Source: Neonectria sp. B-13 (taxonomy: Eukaryota > Ascomycota > Sordariomycetes > Hypocreales > Nectriaceae). From it: a stretch of DNA of 64,000 nt. Below, in pieces: positions 44,574 through 55,329 of the stretch (positions within the stretch are counted from its first letter, which is position 1; each line of letters begins with the position of its first letter). The stretch spans positions 620,001-684,000 of the forward strand of contig NOKP01000002.1 in NCBI GenBank assembly GCA_002682825.1, given 5' to 3'. Made by a program: the position numbers and the translations under genes. Under the pieces are notes generated by a model that saw nothing but the letters and a program-made list of their open reading frames with translations, searched no databases and was not told where the DNA came from.

Positions 44574-46302
44574 CTAGATTGAGTACCTAAAGTGAACATC
44601 GTAATCACCCAAGTCATGATTCGGCTCGATTGGAGTTCCCGCTTGTTCTGCATCCAGGATCTTGGCAGCGCGCTTCCGATTCACCCAAGTGAAAGCAGCC
44701 ATAAGAGCCAGCACATCGACAAAGGCAAGCCAAGCCAAGCCCAATGCAATTGTCAGTCCAGAAGTGTATCGTGGGGCGGTCTGTGTGGTAAAGATCTGCC
44801 CTACAGCGACACCGGCAGTATTTCCAAGACAGAGAGTGAATCCAACCATGGTTGCTCGCTCATAGTGCTTTGATACGTTATCTTGCAGCCACATTAATGA
44901 AAGGCCCGTTGTTGGGTAAATTCCAAGAGCCACAACTAGAGACCATTAGATTGATACCTTGAGAAATGCAATAAGAATAACATACTGAAGCTTACAAAGA
45001 ACCACACTTTGAGGTTGTTAACACTGATCAAGAGAGTGTAGCCAACAATTAGGCAGAGAAGACATCCAGTAATGTACGGCCCATGGTAACCAGTTCTGTC
45101 GGAGAAATATGCCATGACTAAAAAGAATACCAAGGCGCAAACATTGATAGGAACAGTCATGAGGTTGGCCGTAACAGATGCGTAGCCTAAGCCACAGACA
45201 ATGGCCGGCATGAAAGTTGTCAGTCCGTATAAGGAAACATTTACTGAGAACTGATATGCAAAGAATGCATACCATTTGGGATCAGTAAAGGCCTTGAGGC
45301 ACTCGCCCCAGGAGAATTCCTCATTGTGACCCCAAGTGGGATCGGATGCATAACGAGCCTTCATCATGTTCTTTTCGTCGGCCGTCAAGAACCAGGCTTC
45401 GGTAGGTGATTGTGGAAAAGCGAGCCAGAAAACGGGCACGACAAGGATGGTCATGGCACCCTCAACGGCGAACAGCCACCGCCAACCTTCGAAGCTGGAG
45501 GTGCGGATCTGAGTAAGACCGTATGCCAGAATACCACCAAAGGCACTAGAGAAAGCGCTGAAGGCAAAGATGAAGGAAGATCGTTGCCCCCGGTCGGACT
45601 TCTTGTAGACCCAGCCGAGGTAGACGTTGATGCAAGGAATAAGTCCGGCCTCGAACAAGCCGATCAACAGTCGACAAGCGTACAGTCCATGATAGTTTTG
45701 GATGAAACCTATTTCAGGTTAGTCAGAATATTTACACTCCCGAGATACTGTTGCAACTAAACGTACCCATTCCGAGAGAGGTGGCTCCCCAGCAGAAGGC
45801 ACTGACAGCCATGAGAGGCTTGGGACCAATGACTTTGAGCAAAACTGCAACAGAGCCCTCGAGTGGAACATAGGTGACGAAGCTGTGGGCAAAGGTTAGT
45901 TAAGGGCTCTTGCAAAGGGCAGTGTATAGAGACTCACAGTATGGTTGTTGCTGTGCCAAATTGGTTGCCAACAAGCCCGATGTCCTCTGGCATTCCTGCG
46001 ATATTGGCATTTCCCAAGTTGCTTCGATCGAGATTGGACATCATGTATAAGACACCCATGGCCATGATTGCGTAAAGCTGTTGAGATCGGCGTCAGCCTT
46101 GTTCCCTCCGAGGGACAGTAGATAAATAGTTTATACTTGCATCAAACTTTCTCATCATCCGCCTTTCTTTCACAGGATCGATGAAATACTCGGACGATCC
46201 ATTGTCGGAGTCCGGCATCAATGATTCATTGGGTGTTTTTGGGCTGTTCGTTGAATGCGCATTGTCATGTTGCTTTGCAACTGTGCTACTGGTAAGTGCC
46301 AT
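44574..46302 (-). CDS. MFS permease, ACS (allantoate/anion:cation symporter) family
   Basis: Five exons (46302..46141, 46077..45938, 45882..45767, 45708..44986, 44935..44574) encode 500 residues. A polar N-terminus leads to KERRMMRKFD, then the first membrane helix and the signature SNLDRSNLGNA; further seen are LIGLFEAGLIPC, WRWLFAVEGAMT and the loop FPQSPTEAWFLTADEK, all typical of Dal5/Tna1-type permeases with 12 helices. The first intron (46078..46140) keeps frame only if it starts GCAAGT, the consensus donor of GC-AG introns, so it is probably such an intron. Substrate not predictable; small organic anions, vitamins or oxoproline-like compounds are usual. It is divergent from a broken 5-oxoprolinase gene, 0.37 kb away, which hints at a former catabolic pair. 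Confidence 0.86.
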
Positions 46303-46668
46303 GTTTTTTACTACGGTTCAAATAACAAACGGACGAGCGACGACTTGGACTTGTCTTGTGGGATGAAACAGGCATTCAGCGACTACATATGTGCAATTAT
46401 AACCACTTGTCCAGGTTGTGATTGATCTTAGCTCTCACCCTTCACTAAAGATAAGAAATCACAAGATAAGCAGGGAGAGATTCGGTATCAAGATACCTAA
46501 AAAGTAGCACCTGGTTATCTATCTACTAGCCCCGGCCGTATCGTTACTCTTTAATCCTGCCGCACAACTACCCTATAGGTTCTACTGACTCTAAGAATGC
46601 AATGATTTGGTTGTATCTTTCGCCATCATCACAATGTAATCGTAACAAGTGAGACACAGCGGCGAGCT
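46303..46668. promoter_or_regulatory. Divergent promoter, permease / HyuB relic
   Basis: These 366 bases separate the two diverging reading frames. No HyuA-like coding sequence is found here, so the HyuB relic is cut off on this side. Confidence 0.45.
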
Positions 46669-48575
46669 ATGCTAACACTGTCGAGTTTTACGGGCAACAA
46701 TGATCTACTATCGGAGGTCAGGCAGACGATTGTTCTGGACCCATCCAGTGCGGCTATCGTCCTACCTGAGCATCTCATATTGGAGGTCCTCGATGTTCAG
46801 ACGCCTGAAATTGCCACGTCTTTGGTGGATCCAGTGCAACTAAGTATTTTCAGTCATCGCTTCATGAGTGTCGCGGAGCAAATGGGTCAGACAATGCAAA
46901 AGACATCCATCTCGGCCAACATAAAAGAACGCCTCGACTTCTCCTGTGCAATCTTTTCAGCCGACGGAGGACTGGTGGCAAACGCGCCGCATATTCCAGG
47001 CCATCTAGGCTCAATGAGCTACGCCATTGCTTACCAGGCCAAGTTGTATGGTCCCGGGGAGCTGAAGCCTGGCGATGTTCTGCTGAGCAACCATCCGTGC
47101 GCAGGTGGTACTCACTTGCCGGACCTTACAGTTACCACGCCGGTGTTTGATGAGAATGATGCCCAAAAGATTCTGTTCTTTGTGGCCAACCGCGGACATC
47201 ATGCTGACATTGGCGGCATCCAACCGGGTTCCATGCCCCCTCACTCATCAGAGCTATAGCAAGAGGGCGTTGTGGTAGAGACGTTTAAGATGGTCAAGGA
47301 AGGACTGTTCGACGACGCAGGTCTCGACGAGATCCTGGTTGACATTCCTGGCTCTTACCCTGGCTGCAGTGGAACCAGAACTCTGAAAGATAACGTCGCA
47401 GACTTGAAGGCAGCTATTGCTGCGAACAACAGAGGCATCCAGCTTATTACCGCATTGGTCAAGGAGTACTCGTGGCCAGTCGTCGAGTTTCACATGGAAG
47501 CCATCCAGAACAACACTGCACAATCGGTTCAACGGCTGCTAAAAGAGTTCACAAGGCGATTCTAAGGCCAAGAACTATAAACCATAGATTATTTGGACAA
47601 TAGAACCCCTTTATTACTAAAGATCGATATCAATAAGGAGATATATAATGCTATTTTTGATTTTAAGGGAATAGGCTATAAATACTATAGCAATCTTAAC
47701 TATCTCTTAGTAATTATATATTCTAGAATCATAGTAATATGAAATATGCCTTAGAAAGATAAGTATCTATAATACCTTAACTAATGCCTTATTAGTACTA
47801 CTTAAGGTTAATAATTATTATTAATATACCTCTAAACTAAGAATATCTTACCCTAATTAAACTTAAGCTCCTACCCAATTCTATCCTTTTACCTTCATTA
47901 AAGGCTATAACAGTTAGCTTAAATGTTAAAACATTCTAATGAATTATTAACCTAGTCTTCAAAGCATTCTAAGCATATACTACCTCTTAGGGAACCTATA
48001 TCAATCTGACGTTTAGATATGGTAGTACTAACCCTAAGATTAATAAGGTAGTTAAAGGCTTTGGATATTATAAAACCATTACTAGTAGCTCTAGCACTAA
48101 TGCAGACTGGGAGGGCGAGAGCAGCGTACACACCCATGTTACCAACACGAGAATCTCTGACCCCAAAACCTTTGAACGCTGTTACCCCGTTCTTCTCCGC
48201 GAGTTCTCCATACGCCGCGGCAGTGGTGGCCCAGGACTCAACCGTGGCGGCGACGGCTGCGTGAGAGACATCGAGTTTCGCATGCCGCTCCAAGTGTCCA
48301 TCTTGTCGGAGCGCAGAGTCATTGCGCCCTACGGCATGGCAGGCGGTGATGAAGGGAAGAGAGGCCTCAACCTCTGGGTGCGGCGCGATCCAGAAGATGG
48401 CACTGCCCGAACGATCAGCCTGGGCGGAAAGGCAACAGCTAATATGAACGCCGGAGATCGGATAATCATTCAGACGCCTGGTGGTGGTGGCTATGGCCCG
48501 GATCCTAATAGAGTGGAGAAGAAGGAGCTTTTCGGTGTCTTTAGGATTGGAGACAAGTTTGCAAGTGTTGGTTAA
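46669..48575 (+). pseudogene. 5-oxoprolinase HyuB-domain gene, broken by stops and a RIP patch
   Basis: Three parts are collinear with the HyuB half of 5-oxoprolinase/hydantoinase B. Part one (46669-47259) has QTIVLDP (end of the HyuA linker), [33 protein letters not shown] and NRGHHADIGG; it ends in TAG where the family has Trp, the kind of change G-to-A makes. The frame continues to 47565 with GCSGTRTLKDN. Part two (about 47,570-48,090) is AT-rich and full of stops yet still reads along the family (DNRTPLLLKIDINKE, NSILLPS, GFGYYKT), so it is mutated coding DNA, not an insertion. Part three (48,090-48575) is intact-looking: VHTHVTNTRISDP, REFSIRRGSGG, QVSILSERRV, TPGGGGYGPDP. The reading frame changes once between about 47,730 and 47,830 (intron or indel). 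The HyuA half is missing. Confidence 0.85.
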
Positions 48576-51500
48576 AGGGATAGAATAAAGTAAAAATAGA
48601 TGATGTGTGTGGTATCAATTGCCTCGGCGGGTTTTGTTGTCCTAGATTGGTGGTTTCGTGGTGCTTTGCTGCCGCTTACATCACCTAGGGTGGATATTAC
48701 TCTCAGCAGCTCCGAGTTTGCAAACAATGGGACATGCTTCGTGGGTTTGTCTTTTGGCGGCTCCACTGCGGCAGTCTTGGACACAATGAGGCTAAACTTT
48801 GGATGAGCCTTGGTGTATGCCGTGGACTTGATGAACGAACCCACATTGTTCATAAATCTTTTAGCCTTACTCAATATCATCAGATAGATTAAGGCAGTAC
48901 AGTAGATAACGCATAGTAGATAACACAGCAAGGTATTATGCATAGTACCAGAATTCCTAATAGCGTAAATTCAGCAAGCTTTCCTAGTAACTTGGTTCAC
49001 ATTAATATGGCCTATATCAATGTTAAACCTTAAGACTGTCTTTGCAACCTGCCTAGATCTCTCTCTCTAACTTTTATATCTAATTCATAAACTTATATTA
49101 TAGTTGATATTACCCTTTAGTTTTGTTTTATAAAGACTTAATACTTAATATCTTCTATGTATCTTACTTAACTAATATAAACCTAACTTAGTAGCTTCTA
49201 GTCCTAGTAAACCTAAAGTATGTATAAATAAGCTTAGTATATTAACTTATTATAATACTTATCTTTATCTCTTATAGATAATATTTGTTTTATCTTTAGT
49301 CATTTAAAACCCTTTATTTATTATATATTTACCTTTTATATTACCTTTTATTTCTTAAGACTAGGCTATATTTCCTTAATTCAAATGAAAAGCTTACTTT
49401 TTATTATTATTATCTAGTAGCTTATTACTAATCAATCTAATAGTACTAACTGGGTTTACTCTATATCCTAAATCATTAGAGTTAGTAAATCCTTTACTTA
49501 AACTCTAAGTATATATATTCCCTAATAATAATAAACCTTAATAAGATAAAATAAAAACCTTTATCTATATATTTAGATATAAAACTCTCTATATAGATAA
49601 AAAGGTACTTTATTGAATATATAAACCCTATGTATTACTTAAGATTAGTAATTATCCTCTTAAGAAATATTTCCCTTTCTAACTGATTTCTTAATAAAAG
49701 TATTATCTTATTTTATTATTTTCTTTAAGTCTTATTATATTAGCTTCTTAGGCTATATTAGCTATAAAGAATCTTTATAGGCTAAGGGAGAAGCTAGTAT
49801 AGGGAAGAAGAAGATATTATCTATCTATAAATATTAATAATATTCAAAAATTATTCTAAACTTAACTTATCTTATAGATCTACTAATACCTTAGTAATAT
49901 TAATTCTATTACTTTATCCCTCTTATATTATTTAGCCCTCTTTAATATTAATTAAGATATCCTAAAGCTATATCCTTAGGATAAATTTCTACTTCTATAA
50001 TACCTTAAGTACAATAGATATCTAATGCATAAGATTCTATACCCTATGTATTAGTACTTCTACTTTCTATGATTTAACCTAGGAGAGAAACTATCTAAGT
50101 TTAAAGGAGAATATATATATTTGAATTATAAAACTAAGAGAATAGAAGCCTTTAGGGACTTACTATTATTATAATTTAATAGAGTTATTATTATTCTAAG
50201 GAGTTATTAGTATAAGAATAAAATCTATAATATAAGTATTATAAACTTAGAAAAGAACTACTTAATAAGATTAAGTACTAAAGTGAAAGTAATAGTATAC
50301 TATAGGGTTATTTATGATTAGTTCTTTATAAAAACAGAGCTCTTCCTTATACTATGTATTCTATAGGGTAATTTATCTATTATAGTACCTTTTTTAAAGG
50401 AAATTCTAGTGAATAACTACTACTTAATAGATCTCTATTAGTACTATAAATAGGATAATATATAGTACATTTTTAAAGGGTTTAAGCTAAGTACTAATCT
50501 TATGATATAAGTTGAGTATAACTGTCTTTAGAACTATAGAACCTAATATAACTATAGATATTAAAGAGATAATAAAACCTTATATAGAGATAAAAGCAAG
50601 TATATATATAATTATTATTATACTATAGTTATAGTATTGCCCTATAATCTATATAATAGTAGTTCTATAGTAGTGCTTACTACTTAAAAGAACTATAGGT
50701 ATAGGTTAGATATAGATAATCCAATTTGGCTTTCCTATACTAAGATAGGTAGTATTACTAGGGATAATTTATACTAGTATAACCCTAAGGTATTCACTAG
50801 AATACATTTTATTAAGGATAGGGAGCACTCCTCTTTTTAGAGTATTCTAGATTGGTAGAAATAGACTACTTATTATAAAAGAATATAAAAGATACCTATT
50901 AAAAATAAAGTAATATAACCCCTTAAGATTGCTCCTAGATAGTATAGGCATAGCTTAGACTAGAATAGTGTTAGACAAATAGATGCTATAAGGAAAAGTC
51001 AGCCCTACTTAGGCCTGGATCTATACTATAGTTCTAATCAACCCTAAGTAGATACTTTAAACCTAGATCAATATAGTACTCTATAGTAGACTATAGAAAT
51101 GTATTAAATATAGGTAACTAAGTTTAAGTCTTAAGTATTACTTTATATACTAATATATAGGAAGTCTAAAGAGTTTAGACCTTTATTTTTTAATAATAGG
51201 ATATTTAATTAATAAACTTTAAACTCTTAATTCAATATAGGAAAAGCTAGGAAACAAACAAAGTAAAATAAACACTATAGAATACTCATTATACCTACTA
51301 CTCCCTAGACATAATACTAGAAACAATACCCTAAACACTATACCCTAGAAACAATACCCTAGCACCCCCCTAGTAGTTTAAAGCCATTTGCAAAAATCAA
51401 CTCTAGCACTAGTAGACTGTATATACTAAGGCATTAAGATAAAGAGTAAGGTCATAATTAAACTAAAAAACAGATAAGAGTAGTAGAATTATAATCTATA

Positions 51501-52028
51501 GGGTCAATTGGTTTAATCTCTAGATAAGAAAAGCTAGAACATTAAGTATTAGTACAAAAGCAATTATCTAAACAATAATACAAAGGGCCTAGTACTCCTA
51601 ATGCTCCTAGGACTAGGAGGTATTACAAAGAGGGCATATAAGCAAAAAGCCAATAAGTAATCAGATAGTAATAATAAAGCAGATAATAATACTAATCATA
51701 AGGAGCATCTAGTAAGTAGCCTACTAGTCCTTAGAATAAGACAATTGCTATAATGCATACAACCTAGCTATATTAATATAGGTAAGTATAATAGCTAGCA
51801 TACAAAGGGCCTTAGGATCGCTATAATGGGCCTTAAGAGAGGCAGAACTAGACATAGTATTTGGTATCAATAGATAAGCAGTAGGCAATTCTTAGTGTGA
51901 ATTTAGTAGTAGCTTATCTATATACTATCTATATGCTATCTATGTTCTATTTGTGTATTATCGTTGTATTTATTGTCAGGCGTGTTGTCTACCTACTATG
52001 TGCTGTCGGCCGTTTGTACTTGTACCTA
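48576..52028. other. AT-rich RIP-decayed block
   Basis: From about 48,950 on, the DNA is TA-dominated with almost no CpG and no open frame. It is probably decayed transposon DNA. A forward reading around 50,130-50,900 keeps protein-like pieces between stops but no family was recognised. A small tandem pattern (ccctagaaacaatac-like) lies at 51,310-51,365 and a palindromic piece around ctcctaggactaggag at 51,600-51,622. Confidence 0.55.
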
Positions 52029-53415
52029 CAGTAATAGGCCACAAGTCTCCATACAGCCCCACTTTCTACATTATATTCCTATTACCTCCTCTAACCCTTC
52101 TTTCTCCTCAAACTACTACAACTTCTCTTCAAGATGCTAGATCAATATACTATTAGTGCTAAATTAAGCAGCAATCACTAATATAATTATGAATTCACTC
52201 CTAAAGCTAGAGCTATTATAGTTATAATAGTAAAGGTAGGTATAAGCCTTAGTATTATAGCTAGTAAGTTTAATATAATCTACTTATTAATATAATATAT
52301 CTAAGATTACTTTACTAATAAGCATTTAATTAAGGATTTAATCTATAAAGGTATATTTAATAAGCTTATATAGTAAGAGATATAATATATTATTTAATTG
52401 ATTAAAAAGGACTAAAAGATTACCTTTAAGAACTTTCATAAGGAATTATATACTTAAGTAAGTATTTATACTATCTACTAATCTTTATAGAAGTATTAAC
52501 TATATAAATAGAAGTCCCTAAAAAGATTAGATATTATAGTAATAATAGTAAAGATTAGGTATTTATTTACTATATATTGATTACTAAGAATCTAAGAATT
52601 AATAGAAGTATAATAGATTAAAGTATATAATAAAGATAAGCTAATACTAGATTAGAGTACTTTTTTAGATAAGACTTTAATAAGGTTTAAATTAAGTAAT
52701 TTTAATACTTAGAACTTTTATATATCTAAGGAAAGGTATAATAGGGAGTTTATAAATAAGAATATTCATATAAAACTACTATTTTCCTTAATATTCTAGG
52801 GTATAATCTAGAAGATAGGGAAGATAATAATAATTAAGATAATTAGGGACTTTAGCTCTTATAATAATAGGTATTCTAGCTAATTATACTAATTAGCCCT
52901 TAAGGAAGGTCTTCTATCTTTATTTAACCCCTTTTAGCTCTTTTAGTAGGATAATACTCTTATTTATACAGCTAGGGAGACTTAAAGTTGAATGTTAGCC
53001 TAGGGAATTAGAGCCATTAAATGGCCTCCTTTCTCCCCTGATTTAAACCTAATTAAGTACATATAGAGGATACTTAAGGCAAAATTATACTATCTATACC
53101 CTTATATATTATAATTAAAAGATAATAAGATAGATAGAGTAGAATTAGCCAGATGTATGTATAATGTATAGGGAGCCTTAGACTAAGCACAGATTAGAAG
53201 GCTAATTGAATTACTATTATACTGCTTATATATAGTCATTTGAGCGTACAGTTAATATATAAAATATTAATTACTAAGCCTAAGACTTCATATTAATATC
53301 ATTACTTATTTAATATAATATTATTTGGCTGTATTATTAGAATGCAAAGTTCATAGTAATGAACAGGGGGATAGTAGGAAAGTAGGGTTGTATAGAGACT
53401 TATGGCCTATTACTA
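52029..53415 (+). mobile_element. Tc1/mariner-type DNA transposon, RIP-inactivated
   Basis: Terminal inverted repeats of about 45 bp: cagtaataggccacaagtct from 52029, and its mirror ending at 53415, with differences mainly of C/T type. Both ends are flanked by TA (52027-52028 and 53416-53417), the expected target duplication. Length is 1,387 bp. Inside, on the + strand, decayed frames read like a Tc1 transposase: a helix-turn-helix-like start near 52,200, then DNTLIYTARET near 52,950 and WPPFSPDLN at 53,019-53,047, the region of the second catalytic Asp and the motif that precedes the last acid. Many stops interrupt it, so it cannot encode an active enzyme. Confidence 0.82.
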
Positions 53416-55329
53416 TATATTGACCAAGTAACCCAGCATTAACCCAGCTTAATTAACCAAGAGCAATTGACTTAGGCACCTACCATAATACAGTCAATAT
53501 GGTACTCTACAAATTGGTGTTGCCACCTAAAGGCATGACGGGTCGGATGTACCAGGTCGTTACCTGGATAAGGCATATAAAGTAGATAGAGTGAAGGGAA
53601 GGGAAATATAGGATAGTTTCAAACAGTCAGGATCGAAAGATAAGGTAGGTATTTTAAGCATCGTCCATAGAGTACCTAGTTAGTTACTGACTTATCTGAT
53701 CTATGCTATAGTCCAGGATAAGCCTTTCCTGAATTGGACATCAAGGTCAGAGCGAGGGACCCAGACAGGTTGCAAAAACAGGCTCAAGGTACAACATCGA
53801 TGTGAACCATGTTACTGGGAAAGCTTGCTGTGTTTAAGTTATTGGGATTGATGGTGCTGGGCATACCATCTTACTGTATTAACTGCTGTATGTTATCTAC
53901 TGCGTTGTCTTGATCTATCAGATGATATTGACTAAGGCTAAAAATACTATAAATACTATAATGAGCTAATAGTCCAGCCTAAATCCAGCAACAACTGAGC
54001 ATAAACCCTCTATCGCTAAAGAGACTGCCTAATGCTAACAGCGACTAGCCGCTGAACCCATTTGTAGAAGTAGTGTCTGAGCACCTTTGGATCCCGATCC
54101 CGATCCCGACCGACCCCGACCCCGACCCNNNNNNNNNNNNNNNNNNNNNNNNNNNNNNNNNNNNNNNNNNNNNNNNNNNNNNNNNNNNNNNNNNNNNNNN
54201 NNNNNNNNNNNNNNNNNNNNNNNNNNNNGGAATGATTGCTTTGATAGACTCTTGCTGGGAAAAATGCGTGGTACGCAAGTATTTTGATGAGCGGTTGCAG
54301 CCAGCGATGCTGAATGATGGTTCAGGTTTTCGTCTTGACGTGCAACTCATTCCACAGGGCCAGAGTTACATAAGAATGCGCGCTGTATTAGAGATGATAA
54401 GATACTACTGTCTTTGACTGGCGCGGGGTCGGTCAGGGACCCATTTGACTTTGATAATGAAATGAAAACTGCATTGAGTGACACGCCCACTGCTAGCGGT
54501 CGCAGAGCCATCATGCGCCCATCCTACGCGGCGCCCCATTCGATGTCGTAGAAGGGGAACTCGCGCCACGTCGACTGCAGCACGTAGTTGACTGGCATCT
54601 CGAGGAACAAATCGTTGAGGTAAGTGCCCTCGGTCTTGGAAGCGGCTCGGCGCATGCAGGGGGGTCGACGCCTGCTCAACGTGACTCTCTGGATCCTCTG
54701 TGTTGGAGTCGGCGAGGCGCTAGAATATACGAGGTACACTAAACTTGAGATCTCTTAGCTAGCGGATACAAGCCGCGCGGTTCAGGATTGATTGAAACAT
54801 GCCGAGCGGGCCGCCTCATATTCGCCGCAAAGTAGCCCTTGCAAGCTAGTATGACTCATGGAAGCAACATGTCGCGTGCCACTGTACCTGTTGCAAGCAC
54901 GCTGTGAGCATTTCGCTAGATCTAGTTTCGGTGAGGCTGCGTGCACGACATACCTGCGGCTGAGGAAGAAGCATGGGACTGCTTGAGGGGAATCGCAGCT
55001 CAGCGGCACGAATGGCAAACTGTCTAGAACACGGCCACGTCCAAAGCATCTCTCGTCCCATGCTGGCTCTGGGTTCCCGAGATGACTTATTGGCCTGAGA
55101 TGGGGTCCCGCTTTAGGTTTTGGGACGTTTATCAGTTAAAGCAATGTTGGGCTTCGGGTTTCGGGTTGGGACTGTCCCTGCCATTGAGACGTGGATCTAG
55201 ATAGAGCATCCGGGTCCTACTTGGCTGGCCGGGGTTTGGAGTTGTCTGGGCTACTTGGAAACTTTCAAATTACCGAAGAAGCCGACTTAACAGCCACCAT
55301 GGAATCCTCAACGATTCGGCTCGCCATCG
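53416..55329. other. Intergenic around the assembly gap
   Basis: Normal-composition DNA resumes after the transposon. No gene recognised. Short frames at 54,524-55,061 (-) overlap each other and show no motif. The 3' side of the zinc-cluster gene is at the right. Confidence 0.4.
54129..54228. other. Assembly gap of 100 N
   Basis: Exactly 100 unknown bases, the usual placeholder for a gap of unknown size. The left edge is a tandem run of gatccc/gacccc units (54,091-54,128), so the gap probably lies in a longer GC-rich simple repeat that assembly could not cross. Confidence 0.95.

Noticed and set aside
46078..46140. Permease at 44.6-46.3 kb as a frameshifted pseudogene
   Set aside because: A GT donor four bases downstream breaks the frame, but a consensus GC donor restores it and all other junctions are in phase.
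47566..48090. AT-rich stretch as a transposon inserted into the HyuB gene
   Set aside because: Its reading still follows the HyuB family from end to end, so it is mutated gene sequence rather than an insertion.
53416..53900. Solo LTR after the Tc1 element
   Set aside because: Some promoter-like and repeat-like words occur, but no paired terminal sequences or target duplication could be shown.
54091..54128. GATCCC/GACCCC array as a telomere
   Set aside because: Fungal telomeres are TTAGGG/CCCTAA; the array is internal and differs in sequence.
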